From Diadema setosum (Eukaryota > Echinodermata > Echinoidea > Diadematoida > Diadematidae), in NCBI GenBank assembly GCA_033980235.1, contig CM067062.1, positions 4,980,696 through 5,044,695 on the forward strand: a DNA stretch of 64,000 nucleotides, read 5' to 3'. A program made the translations under genes and the position numbers. The first letter of the stretch is position 1; each line of letters begins with the position of its first letter. The notes beneath the pieces are model-generated. The model searched no databases and had not been told where the DNA came from. It was given only the letters and a program-made list of their open reading frames with translations. This document shows, piece after piece, positions 51,500 to 63,952 of this stretch.

Positions 51500-51632
51500 G
51501 GGCATTTCATGAATCATTTTGTCCGACAAAGTTGTCGGACAAATTTGCTCTCAGCCAATTAGATGCAAGGAATTCAGTAGCTTGTAACAATTTGTGAGAA
51601 AAATATCCGACTAAAACGCTTCATGACATGCC
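51500..51632. mobile_element. ~133-bp MITE with GTCCGACAA palindrome
   Basis: The left end GGCATTTCATGAATCATTTT and right end AAAACGCTTCATGACATGCC are inverted repeats (about 16 of 20 match, with GTCCGA/TCCGAC continuing). Next to the left end is the perfect palindrome TTTGTCCGACAA-AG-TTGTCGGACAAA. The left border runs into a poly-G tract, so target duplications cannot be read. Confidence 0.6.
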
Positions 51633-52491
51633 CTCCAGATAGTGCTGAATAATACAAGAGTGTGGGTACTATAAGATAATGTGTACCATTTCATAACTGA
51701 GTTACCAACACGACTGCCTGTAATAGTATACATCAAGGGAACAAACACACGCATGAATAACACCTGATGAGGTGCAAAGAAGCGGCGTCATATAATTTCA
51801 AAATATGGAAATAAAAATGGGGTCATGATCGCAACGCTTATTTTGTTTGTTAATTTGTGTTTGAATAAAAAAAAACCCAACAACAACAATCACTGCTTTA
51901 CGGTGGAATCTGCAGGTAATTATTCACCAAACGACTAGACGGGAGTATGCATAATAATTCGTGAGAAAATCCAACGAACTGAACTAAGTATAGGTGTACC
52001 AGTATAGAGTAACATAGACAAGAGTGAATTGTAGAGCAGATTTCGTACAATTTGTCTCTGCAGTGACATCAATTATTGACATTGAATTAAAAAAAAAAGA
52101 TGAGGACCACCATCGATGCGGAGTAAAAATCTTTTCTTCTCGTATTGATCTTTTTGATATCGCAAACTTATCTGGCACTGTGTGACTGTGTTTGGTTGCG
52201 GACCAGTTTTCTCTTGCCTAAATCTTTTTGAAGCGAAAAATGAAACTCAGGTTTAATCTTTTGTTTTCTTGCCCGGGAGCGTATTTATCGATTTTAGCAA
52301 GGTGAACTTTTAGCAACGCCGTCACATTGCCTCAAGGTTCGGCGCTTCCTTTTCTGAGTTTTTATGTTCTTTCTTGACTTTGGAGGGGAAAAAAAAGGTG
52401 TCAGTTTTCTCATGGCAACAAGGTAATGGGAAGAGGAAAAGGGGAGGAGGAGGAGGAGGAGGAGGAGGAGGAGGAGGAAGAGGAGGAGGAG

Positions 52492-52523
<32 letters not shown>

Positions 52524-53775
52524 AGAAGATGAAGAGGAGGAAAAGGAGGAAGAGCAGGAGATAGAGAAAACAGGCGAAACAGCAGGCTTTACATGAGTGC
52601 TTACAGATCTGATTTGGGTGAAAATAAAAAGCATAGCGATGATTGCCGCTTTGTACAGGTGGAGACAGATCATCCTTAGGACCTTACATTTCAAGTTCAA
52701 GTTCAAGTTGATGAACTCTCCATACATTATTTTGTGTGGAGAGGTCCAGACTATATACCTCAGGCTCCCATTGACAGATCACTACTGTTATCATGCATTG
52801 CACAGCTCGTCAACCAACTAAATAGGTATCCCACGATTTCAGCACCCTGTATCCCTTGCTTCTTTTTAAACTGTCTTGCTCTTTTTGTCTTTCTCTCAAA
52901 AGTTTGCTGATTTGTCGACTGGTGTCTTGTCGAATAGCGTCTGGAGTATTATTTACGTATTCAATGTCTTTATTTCAGCTCGCTGTCTTTCATTGTGTGA
53001 AATTAAATATTGATGGCGTTTGCAGCGATTGTCTCTTCAGAGGAATTATAATTATATTTTGATTCAGGCATGTCAGGCATTACGTCATGCCTTGAGATGT
53101 ACTGAAATCGACCATCAATACGCGTTACAGCTGTGAAACTGATATTCTTGAGGCTGACGCTTCCCGTAAACAAATACATTCTATTGATTTTAAACATCTG
53201 TAACAACAACAATAATGAGACAACAGCTTGGAACTGATTGGCAGGGAAATCGACCGTGAGATTGATGTCAATCGTAAATTTCTAAGAAGCTACACGCGAA
53301 ATTTAAACGATCCAATTATCTACAACACAACTCAGGGATAGGGTTTTTCCCCAAATGTTATAGAGGACGTTTCGGGAATAATATTAGATATTTCATCGCC
53401 GAATGTGTTGTCTTGCATACTCTTTTAGACAGACAAAAAAAAAAAGAAGCAGAGAAAAATAAAATCTACATTGAACCAGGATGACTACTGACATTGACAG
53501 CATGATGTTTCAGTGACGGAGCAACAGTTCCACAATATGTTCTATTCTTTATAGAAAGATCAATGTTGTCCTCATTGTAAAACTAAATATCAAAGATACC
53601 AGGATACCTGAAAGATTCTCTCTATTTCTTTAAAAAAAGAAGTGAACAAACCAGAAAAAAGATAAAAACCTAACTAAACAGAAACAAGTTTCAAAGCTTC
53701 CTATAAAAACCATAAGCATCCTGTGATTGATAATAGTTCGTCATCCGGTGGATTTCGCCCGAACCTACCTTCAGA
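51633..53775. other. Non-coding stretch around the GGA tract
   Basis: Apart from 52441-52563 there is only a short TCAAGTTCAAGTTCAAGTT hexamer repeat at about 52690. No gene is supported. Confidence 0.55.
52441..52563 (+). repeat. Polypurine (GGA)n tract
   Basis: More than 110 bases are almost entirely GGA with AGA/GAA interruptions. The strict purine/pyrimidine asymmetry could form a triplex (H-DNA). On the minus strand it reads as a long serine run, which is an artefact of the repeat. Confidence 0.9.
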
Positions 53776-54342
53776 TTAAAGGACAAGTTCACCTTCGTAA
53801 GCATAAGGATTGAGAGAATGTAGCAATATTAGTAGAACATATCATTGAAAGTTTGAGGAAAATCGGACAATCCGTTCAAAAGTTATGACTTTTTGAAGTT
53901 TTTGTGCAGTCACCGCTGGATGAGAAGACTACTGCAGTGTATGATGTCACATGCGTACAACAATATAAGGAAAATATAAAGAGAATTTCACAAAATTTCA
54001 TCTTTTGAAAATAGTACACATTCCCTTGACTCGTTACTGACCTATGTTATGGGTAATATTATTCCCATTGCCTTTAGAAAGAGGCAAGTCAAGTGCTCTT
54101 TTATTATGCGAAAAAAGTGAAAATTTGTTGAATTTTCTTTATGTTTTCTTTATACTGTTGTACTCACATGACATCACGAGCCTTAGTAGTCTCCTCATCC
54201 AGCGGATCCAAAACAAAAGTTTTAAAAATTCATAACTTTTGCATCGATTGTCAAATTTTCCTCAAACTTTCACTGATGTGTTCTACTAATATTGTTGCAT
54301 TCTCTTAATTCTTATGTTAATGAAGGTGAACTTGTCCTTTAA
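53776..54342. mobile_element. 567-bp palindromic MITE flanked by TTAA
   Basis: The left arm TTAAAGGACAAGTTCACCTT is matched by AAGGTGAACTTGTCCTTTAA on the right. The homology between arms continues for roughly 120-200 bp on each side (for example TGTAGCAATATTAGTAGAAC near 53820 against TTCTACTAATATTGTTGCAT near 54280). TTAA is present at both termini. No ORF of interest lies inside. It is probably a non-autonomous Kolobok/piggyBac-like element and I expect many copies in the genome. Confidence 0.8.
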
Positions 54343-55819
54343 AGTTCACTGAAATACAAAAAAAAAAAAAACCAAAACAAAACAAAAACAAAAGCGAAAA
54401 AGATAAAAAGCAAATGTCCAGGGATAGGGAAAGGCGGGAACGGTGTATGAGCTGACCAACACATTCTAGTGAAGTCAGGACGTAATATCTGTTCAGAAGC
54501 ATCTGTGGTGAAAATGAGACCATAAATCTTGACATTTACGGACCAAAGTGAAAGAAGAAAGAAGTCTGAGTGGAGTGGCGAAGCCGAGAGCGGTGTAAAG
54601 TGAGACAGAGCAAACATACAGCCCATAGGCAGGGAGGATAGAAAAGAGAAGAGGACATAATAAGAGAAGAGAATGAACCATTAGAGAGACTTTGTGAGAC
54701 ATTGAGACATGGGGCTGGTGGCCATTCGCTCATATTTCCTTCCAATAATGTCTAGACATCAATGATCCTTATTTAATGCCCCACCCCCTTCCAAACGGAG
54801 GGAAACGGCAAAAGGAAACGAGTTGTTCATATACCAGGTACGGTCTTGCGAGTAGTTCTTTTATCTCCAAATTATTACTCGACATAAAAAGGAAAAAATA
54901 CATGGAGAGGTAATTCAGGAAACAAAACTATCAGAGAGTTGACTTTTAACATGAGTTTTCAATGCATACAGTTTTCAATGCATAATATCATTTCAACCTG
55001 CCTCACTACCGGTGGGTCGAAATTAGATTTTCACGTATCATTACATTACGATATTTAATACATTGAGATTTGTGCAATAGCGACTTGGCAACATCATTTA
55101 CCGTCTCTCCTATATTTAATTTACCTGTACTTAGTATGCTTTATGCTCCACAGTTAGGAAGATGTATGATTACATGTGTGTGTGTGAGTGTGTGTGTGTT
55201 CTCTAAAGTGTAAAAATAAGTAAACAAACAACCATTGGAATGCTTCATCCATACAAACACGCATGACAAAGACGACCGAAAGAGTATTTGCTTAACCGTA
55301 CGGCAATTAATCTGTAACGTTAGACATGGAAAATTATTACTAGCGCTGCGTGAACTTGTTTTCTCCGGGAATTTGGGGATCCGGGAATCTCGGAGTAGGT
55401 CTGGGGTAATGGCACGGGGTATGGATTTTGAGTACGACCAGAGAGATTGTGTAGGAACTTTATAGAAAGGAGGATAGGGAAAGAAGTTATCGACGTAGAT
55501 CTGAATTTAGAGATAAAGGGAATGGTACGTCAGGGTCCGATTGCGATGATTGCGAGTTATAAAACTACAAGGATTCCACGGAGAAGAATCAGTGAGTACC
55601 ATGAAGAAGATTTGAGAGGTAATATAGACGTCCCGCTTCAGGATGAAAGAGGTCTGAATGTAAGATCCGGAATATAAGCCATTTCTTTAATAAAAAAAAC
55701 AAAACAAAACAAACAGAAGAAAGAAAGAAGGAAACGTAACATCATAATGATTGCAGCCTGTCCATCCAGACAGTAGGAATTGATGACTAATATATTATAT
55801 TCATGAAAGTTAAAGTGAG

Positions 55820-55906
<87 letters not shown>

Positions 55907-57065
55907 CCCACATGAAATAGAGAGAGCTCGGTAGATAATGTAAGTATATACCGGCATACGCATGAACAGGGACAGAAAGGAAGAAAAGAAAATAAAAAGA
56001 AGGGAGGAAAGTGTATGTTTGATCTTCCTTAGGAGAGAGGCTTCTGGGGTTTGAAGCAGTTTTACGGAGGACAATGACATCATATAAATGAGTTCGGTAG
56101 ACAATTACCAGAGGGAGAATACATATTTCCCTTATTGGACCATTACAAACTGTGCATTCATTGTCACGTCACGCTAATCTTAAGATCTGTCACGACTTGA
56201 AGGAAAACATTAAGCTTTCAAAAATAACAGCTGTAATTGGAAATGAAAACAAAGTGTAGAGGCTTATTAGAGCGTCGATTTGTGAGTGAATCTTATCAGT
56301 CCAGGTTAGGGAACTCTCATACGCTCGTGCCGTTCGCTACCATAAATCAGATTCCCGCCGTCATTATCGACGGGATTTTTTTTTTATTATCACAATACAG
56401 TGAAATTTGTTCAGAAAAAAACAACAACACACAAAGTAGAATTGAAGGGCCATTTACGTCAGTCAAATTTCATGTCGAGGCAGTAATAAAACGCTGGATA
56501 CTTTCCATCCTTATGTCTCTCTTTCAAAATAATAGATGTGATGCCTACCATTTTGTCATTCAAAGGAACATAGATTATGCGCGTTTTCCATCAAATCACA
56601 TCAGTCTTGATAGAATTGAAAACTATGTTTCGAAGGATTTCAGGCAAAGCACATGGCTTGAACCTGATGATAAATACTACGCAGTAATTGTTGAAAATAA
56701 ATAAATAATTCAGAGGTATTCTTTGAAAAAAGAGAAGTATGTTAAAAACTTTTTAAAAATAAGGAGCTCGAATTATCTGTGAAAACAAAAATTCGTTTTT
56801 TAGAAGACGCAGCTGTCAAACAATCCAACATGTCTGTCCTATCCTTGAAAACAAGATCTACATCACAAACATGTCACTGAGCTAGATAAAAATAGAATAA
56901 CAACACACAAAAACAAAACCATGTTCTGAGATAGGGGGTGAATATATTCAACTAGATAGAAGGTGATAGATTTGAAAGATAATGTAATGAGATGTGGTCC
57001 AGAAATTATTTCACCAAGTAAATCAACTAATGTCATTTTTTTAGTAAGAACGCTTGAGTACGAGC
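54343..57065. other. Non-coding stretch
   Basis: The 155-codon plus-strand frame 56237-56704 is the second longest in the window. It has no motif I recognise and no repeat bias. Flanking codon and base usage do not change at its borders, so I do not call a gene. Confidence 0.5.
55823..55905. repeat. Compound (TA)n-(GA)n microsatellite
   Basis: TA to 55874, then GAGAGA to 55905. Confidence 0.9.
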
Positions 57066-57156
57066 AAATATTGCTATAATTGCCATAATTTATATAATTG
57101 CGAAAATTGCTATAATTGCGAATGTTGCTATGATTGCGAATAATGCTATAATTGTC
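57066..57156 (+). repeat. 18-bp minisatellite, five units
   Basis: Successive units resemble AAAATTGCTATAATTGCG. Three clean 18-bp copies occupy 57103-57120, 57121-57138 and 57139-57156. Two less regular copies precede them from 57066. Confidence 0.75.
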
Positions 57157-58107
57157 AAGATGGATTCAGAGACAAGAATTTTAAGTAGCATCATTATCAG
57201 TACAACAAGGACACTATAACATGGAGGTTATGTGACCTATTGCAAGATGCTGTCATATTTCATCAAGGCTGTCATTTTCTGATCTAGTGGTTTCTTGCTC
57301 GTGTGAATTTGCTTCCTGTGTAGAGACATAAAGGTTTCAATATGCGGTATTCTATGAAATTACAATATAACTAAATTAGAAATAAAAATGGATCATGGAA
57401 AAAAAAAGAAATCCGGGAAAATCCCTGTTGGCACTCACGGAAGCCTCAAGTGCAGTGTCTGCTCGTGAGTATGGTGCATTGGAATTTGGAGGGGGGGGGG
57501 GTGTCAGGGGTGCACATTGGGGCTTTGTACAGTTACGGGTCTCGGGCAAAGCTATGACATTACGTAAATAGCGCCCACTGGCATACAAGCACAAATTGAC
57601 GAACCAAGGTTTGATATTTGGCACATATAGTTCTACAACTGATGCACTGTCTCAAGCTGCCTTTGAGTGCTAACAACATGAATTTAGCCTGGAATTTTAG
57701 TTATTGAGTTCATAATCACTGGCCATGAATAATCTCACGCCGTCTGAATTTCTCGTCCCCCTCCCCTCTCCCCCTTCCCCCTTTCAACATCAGGTTTAGA
57801 GTTTGTTTAGCTTGTGTGTTCATCCATCGCTCGGCCCACTCACTGCGGACTCGCTTACGACGTAATTATCATCAAGAGCCAGAATGTCAGAGCGACGTTC
57901 CCGCCGCTCTCGCCGGCGGAAGTAGTGGCGTCGCGATGTCTTCTGCGTTCTCGTTCGCTGGAAAGGGCATATGTGACAATTGCATCACAAGTATCTATAT
58001 TAGGCATGGATACAATGCAAACATCAATGGCCGAGATATAACATATGATGCTTGACTAATGAAATCACAGATAGCGGTAGGCACGTTGGTTGCCAGTTTA
58101 AATTTAC

Positions 58108-58179
58108 ACACTCACACACACACACGCACGCACACACACACACACTCACACACAAACACACACACACACACACACATTT
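58108..58179. repeat. (CA)n microsatellite
   Basis: CACACA with CGCACG, CTCACA and AAACAC interruptions. Confidence 0.9.
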
Positions 58180-59529
58180 ACAGATCATAGTCTTTGATTG
58201 TACAAAATGATAATTCGGCAATTCGGTGTATGATACAAATATGGGATTGCGTGAACTTCCTATAAAGATAACATCAATACTGCTTGTATTAAAAATCTTG
58301 TCATTGAGCACCACGGTTATAGATTAAGAGTTACGATTTTCCCGAAGAGAAGAAATAACCTCTTCTTATTTCTTCCACCACTTTCAAGTCAGTATGAGAT
58401 TACTTTTCAATGATTTGAAGTTTTTTGGAATTACCCCTCAGTAAGTGATCTGAGGGGATAGTCCAAGCCCTATGTGAACACACATACATGTGTATACAGT
58501 CTATCGTAACTTTAACGTCCAAACGTTCTCTTAGAAAGAGTGCTCTAAAAAAAAATTGCCAAAACCCCTCAAGAAATATCTATTTCACAATAATTGTACC
58601 GTCACTTTCAGTTACATTTGTATGATATGTAATTAGTAATTACGTATAATCACATTCCCTTATGCCAGTTAACGCCGCAATACAAGTCAAACGGGGTTTG
58701 TGATGATATTGGTCTCCTTTATTTTTTTTTAACAATAACAACATAATATGCACATTTTCCTGTTATATGGCAACACGTTGTGAGGAACACGGTGTTCAGA
58801 TTTGGATGTTGTCACATTTACAATATCAGGTATATCAAAAGGTATACATACAATGTTTTTTATTTTATTTACACGTCTTTGGAGAAAATGTAGAAAAATA
58901 GAGTCACTCAATCCATCAATCAGTATTATACTGTATAGCTCAGATGCCTTAAACGATAATAGCTCTTAAATATCTTGGAGTTCTCTCATTATTATGTAAA
59001 AAAAAAAGAATACGGTGCAAGTAGATGAACAAATATGAACATGGGTCGTACAAGTAGCTATTCGATCGAGCGTGAAGACACCGCACACAGCAGACAAGTA
59101 TCTGCCTGGGTAGTGAGGAGAAAAAATATACCAGCCTTGGGCATGGATTTCATGTTTGTCAAGCCATTTCTGTAACATGGAGTCTAAAAAGAAAATATAA
59201 CGTCAAGATTTTTTTTTTAATGTTGAGAAGAGAGATTCTTTGATAACGAGGAAATTGCATCTGCACATGAAATACTGTGACAATTGCATTATGATATTAT
59301 AGAACGGTTTCCGTCCATTATCAAGCTTCTAACTTTGGTGGCGAGAACTACCGAGACCTATAGAAATCTAAAAATTTCCTGAGTGCTAAAAACGTTTAAA
59401 TTCATGAATTGATTATGAAGGAAAATGTCATCACATTGTGATTATGTACTGAATGCTATAGCTAATAGATGTACAGTCGAACAATCCAAAAGAAAATTAA
59501 TGCAGCTTCATCTCCTCGCCCAGCCACCG

Positions 59530-59531
<2 letters not shown>

Positions 59532-59591
<60 letters not shown>

Positions 59592-59637
59592 ACGCACACA
59601 CAGACACACGAACACACACACACACATACACACACGC
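59532..59637. repeat. (CA)n microsatellite, ~105 bp
   Basis: A perfect run to 59587, then interrupted copies (CCTTACGCACAC, AGACACACG). A further (CA)n lies at 59798-59823. Confidence 0.9.
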
Positions 59638-60670
59638 TTTTTATGTTTAAGATTTCATTCAAATCTTAATGTTATCACCATGCAGCGAAATTTAGAGTCA
59701 TGTGTTCAGAGTTACGGAAACAGAGTCTAGAGAAACAAACCACACAGTACAAGGAAAAACTACATTATACTGGGTGTAGAAAAAAACAATAGCATTTACA
59801 CACACGCACACACACACACACACGTTCAATTGACAACAAAGTATAGCTGCCAACGGTTAAAGTTAAACTCTACTTGATGTTCATGGCCTGTTCAAGAATT
59901 TTAAAGCTGACTTTGTTTAATGTACTGAGCAAACTCAAGATGACCCAGTGATAGATGTTTCATCACATTGGGTCATAATATAGAATGAAATTGTAAGTTA
60001 TGGAATTAAACGCTTTGGTTTCACAAAAAAAAAGTCATCGTACCATGCAACTATCCTAATACAAGTAAAACTTTTACCCTTTAGGACCAAATCATTGTTG
60101 TGCTGCAAATATTAAACTTCATAAATTTCTTGAGGTTGAGGGAGGGGTTGTAATTCTAACAAAAATGATGTGTCAATGTTTTTGTGTACACACCGATGAG
60201 AGGGTCTGGAAGCTGTGAGGTGATGACGTCATCCCCTAATCACTAAAGTACTTGATGTGGTTACAAGCACTCTCGATGTTCTGGGGAAAACATGTAAAAA
60301 GGTAAGAGCCTTGTAGCTATCTTATTTCCCGGTGTCTTCATATCTACCTCTGATGAAACTTCTTGTATTGCTGAGTCGATTCAATTTTACATGCCTCATA
60401 AATGGAATCCTGTTTTGTGATTGGTTCATACCAAGCGTCATGTGACTAAACATAGCATTTCCATGATGTTGATGATGCTGATAAATAGTATAATGCACTA
60501 TATCGTGAATGTCCTCATACATATGCGACAAATCGATGTTCTGTTATTATTTTTTTTTTATAGGGTGTGTGTGATGTGCTATCAGTATATCCGCCTCTTA
60601 GACTGCTGTGTAAAATCGCGTTTACCATGCCGCACTGGAATATAATTACTTTCTTTTTTCAGTTGTAGGG

Positions 60671-60671
<1 letters not shown>

Positions 60672-60711
<40 letters not shown>

Positions 60712-60712
60712 A
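60672..60712. repeat. (TA)n microsatellite
   Basis: About 40 bp of TA between ATATG and ATACAAC. Confidence 0.9.
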
Positions 60713-60941
60713 CGAATATATTATGCACTTTTTCGAGCCACTATATAGTGAAATCACGCATGGATTCCTCAATGACAGAATTTGTCGTACTTAATAGTGC
60801 TATATCTGCCACCTCTGAATCCTTAATTTCAACTATATACTAGTAGGACCTACATCATAGAGAGTCTCCGTGCATTTTCTATCGCAATCTACGTATCTAT
60901 TACGTCACCTTGAACATGAAGTTGTCTTGCACTTTCCTTAC

Positions 60942-61100
60942 ATATACACGCTCTGTATTCAGCTGAATAGTTTGGATGGATGGTGGTGGGCGTACCATTA
61001 CCAAAAACCGCAGTCTCATTGGCCCCTGCCAGCTTAAAACACATTCCCATGAAATCAGTACCGTAATTTTCACTGACGCACATGTCCCAGAATATCGCAG
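60942..61100 (-). CDS. Candidate internal exon, function unknown
   Basis: A 159-bp minus-strand segment starts after a long pyrimidine tract ending TTTCGAG and stops at a GTAAGG donor-like site. Read in phase 1-1 it gives 52 complete codons, beginning AAIFWDMCVSENYG and ending HPNYSAEYRAC-I. It holds three cysteines and three N-glycosylation sequons (NET, NGT, NYS), as an extracellular segment would. The symmetrical phase is the same as that of the receptor exon at 16.7 kb, on the same strand, so splicing between them is possible on paper. I recognise no family. The frame runs through the donor to a stop 18 codons later, and a competing frame is also open over the same bases. Chance is therefore a serious alternative. 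Confidence 0.2.
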
Positions 61101-61812
61101 CTCGAAAGAGGGGGAAGGGAAGGGGGGGGGGGGGGGTGTGCTTCGTATATAAAAGAAATAGACCGTAAAAACCACGCATAAATTCCAGGCAAACCTGAGT
61201 TTACTAGCAGGGATGAGAGGTCACTGATGTTGATTATCATTATTGTGATGGGCTTGCGTACCTGCATGGTTCTGATTAAATGGCGGTCACCTGTCGAGGT
61301 CGATGTTGAGCAAAGTGATGACGAATTCGGCAGAATTACCCAGTAAGCACGTAGGAGATGATCGCCTTCGACTGACGATACTAATTATAACATTCCACAC
61401 ATTATTCAACTCTATCACTAAAAATAAGATGGGTTTAATTGCCATGACGAGCGAATAGGCTATGGCTACAAATCAATGGAAACGATGGAAACGCTGCTTG
61501 ATACGATTACAAAGAATTTTGACTTTTTGCATAGGTCGACTTTTTCGTAGATGTGCTCTATCGCCACAAACGTTTGTTTCCAATGACCCTATTTTGAGCA
61601 TTTCATGATATACCAGTAGTGTTTGTATTTCAAGAATCATACTGCACATTTACTGGTCGTGGTGTGGAGAAGAAGGTTCAAGGGCCATGGGTATTGAGCT
61701 GACTGTTTCTGTAACCCTGGCAACCAAGACTTATACTAATGAAATTTTTACGCACAATATTATGTTAGGAATCAATATATAGTAATGGTAGTGTAAGCCT
61801 TAATACCTGTGA

Positions 61813-61957
61813 CAGGGGCGGATCCAGGAATTCTGTAAAGGGGAAGCACCTTTTCAAACCTCGAGTGCGCCTCCATTTTTCTTTTTATTTCTTTTGTTTA
61901 AACAAAAAATAAAGGGGGTGGCGCGCGCCCGGTGCCTCCCGCCTGGATCTGCCACTG
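61813..61957. mobile_element. 145-bp MITE with CAGG ends and 5-bp target duplication
   Basis: The left end CAGGGGCGGATCCAGG and right end CCTGGATCTGCCACTG are inverted repeats with two mismatches. Both sides are flanked by TGTGA (61808-61812, 61958-61962). The interior holds a T-rich/AAACAAAAAATAAA stretch that could form a foldback and a GC-rich GGTGGCGCGCGCCC segment. It has no coding capacity. The ends resemble those of the 3194-3695 element. Confidence 0.7.
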
Positions 61958-63904
61958 TGTGATATGCCATTCGAGGATTGCCAAATGAGATTTTCAAATG
62001 TACTGTGATTTCTGCTATGGAAGCTGTATTATTATTATTTGCATTGTCCGGTTCCTTGTCTCAAATGTTTATTACGGGGAATTTTCGAGCTAATTTTTGC
62101 CTTCATCACCAGTCTCTGCTGCATCTGGAACCCCCGTAATAAGCCCCGCACACTATCAACTCAAATATTCAAGGGACTACACTGGGTTTTGATCTGATTA
62201 TAATTTACAAGTGCGTGCTGCATGTTTGTTACCTATCCAGCCATTAATTCAGAGATAGACTTAACCATTTCCTTACATTTTGCTTCCCCTGAAATGCTAA
62301 ACAGACCCACATCTGACGGAGCCTTCCTGTCATCACAATGTACAGCTACGATCACTATGAGCGGGCGAAGGCAAACTTGAATTATAGTCTTATCCATTGT
62401 CACTGCGCTTCGTCACAACAAACATAACAGTATTCCGAAATGAAAAAAAAAAAAATCTGATTCACCAAACTCGTGATTATGAGCAAATCCTGCATAATCT
62501 ATCAAAAATCGTGCACTCTCGGAGCAGGGGCTTCATTTACCTAACGTTCAGTAATTGCTAAGTACACTGGCATTTTAGTCGAACGGTTAGCGTTCCCCCG
62601 GTCGAGAGAGACCTGCATTGATTTAGCCCCGTCCGGTAAATGATGAACGTCGCTTTACCTTCAAGTTGGGCATGACGAGTAAAATATCAATTCGATTTGG
62701 ACCCTGTTTGCCAATTCGTATGCTATTTATAAGACTGGAGACTGCATGTCTGCATCGAGAATGAGATCAGTATGCAGAGGAATGTTCTATCCCCATCTTT
62801 TTCTTCTTTTTTTTTTTAATTTCAAGGGGTAAACTCCCCACTTTAACTACCCCGTAATGACGAGATTTTGCTCATATCCTTGACATGCTTGACACAATGA
62901 TTGGATATTAGCAACGCAATCGACGCACGAGATGAAATAGTACGAGCATTTGGTATATACCTATTCTTCCATTTTAAGTGAGACCAGGAAGACAAGGTAA
63001 TGATGAAAGTAACGTATTTTACTCAAATCTTCCTTTCCCTAGTCTATACCTCCGTTTTGAAATCATCGTTGTCTCTTTTCCGACATAATTCTTTGTGCAG
63101 GTCAGTTCAATGATTGCGAGACATATGTCAGTAAGATACCATTCATCTACCAATCCATGTACTTTAAGCTTATATCTGAAGGTATACGTCTATTTCTCTA
63201 TTTATTTATTTATTCTTTTTTTTGTGCTTTGGCAGCCGTTTTGCTGAAAATATTTATTCAGTACATTAAAAACACTCCTTGCGAAATAACTCGTCTGGAT
63301 GGTGATTTCCTTAAGATTCTGAGTTATCAATAAAAGTAGGTAACACTTTCCATATATCGTGACGATGTAACGCAAGAATCGTGAAAATCCATTTGTTTCT
63401 ACCTACTTGATGACGCACGAATTAATTCTATTTTTGATAATTTTCATTGAAACACTTTCGGCCTTAAAGAAGTGGAAAGCAATTAAAATGAAGCATAACT
63501 GCATAATTGCAAAACGGAAGGTATATAACGTAATAACGATCGAAAGCAATCATTATACAAACAGTAACTTGATTTCTTCGGGGAACTCCCGATGTATCGC
63601 ATACCTATGAGGGTTACCATCTCTGGTTGCGATACAGCATCTACTTTTTGTGTGTAAAGAAATAAGTACACCCAACCCACGTAAAAAGAAGGGGAGGGGA
63701 AAAGAAACACGTGTATGGCACGCCAAGGCAAATGACAATCATTTTATGCCATAATCAAGTTTGGCATTTCATTAGATGTTGCAGGAACGCCTTCTCCGTG
63801 TGTCACCGGTGTGTCTTGCGCGACTCCGTGGATAGCAACTAAGCTGAGCACAGACTACTAGACACTGTTCTCCAGGCTGTCATGTCATGTGACAAAAAAA
63901 AATT

Positions 63905-63905
<1 letters not shown>
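61958..63905. other. Non-coding stretch
   Basis: AT-rich with short poly-A and poly-T runs and TTTATTTATTTATT at 63196. Nothing recognisable. Confidence 0.6.
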
Positions 63906-63940
<35 letters not shown>

Positions 63941-63952
63941 TGTTTGTGTTTG
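63906..63952. repeat. (GT)n microsatellite
   Basis: GT repeat with GTTTGTGTTTG variants at its end. Confidence 0.9.

Larger units (their letters stand above)
57157..60941. other. Non-coding stretch
   Basis: The segment 57820-58050 is GC-richer and open in two plus-strand frames. The minus-strand segment 58990-59175 starts after a TTACAG acceptor-like site (KWLDKHEIHAQGWYIF) but has no donor or family support. Confidence 0.45.

Noticed and set aside
52410..52727. Poly-serine frame on the minus strand
   Set aside because: Translation of the GGA/TCC tract.
56237..56704. 155-codon plus-strand frame
   Set aside because: Reads smoothly but matches no family I know, and no promoter, acceptor or base-composition shift supports it.
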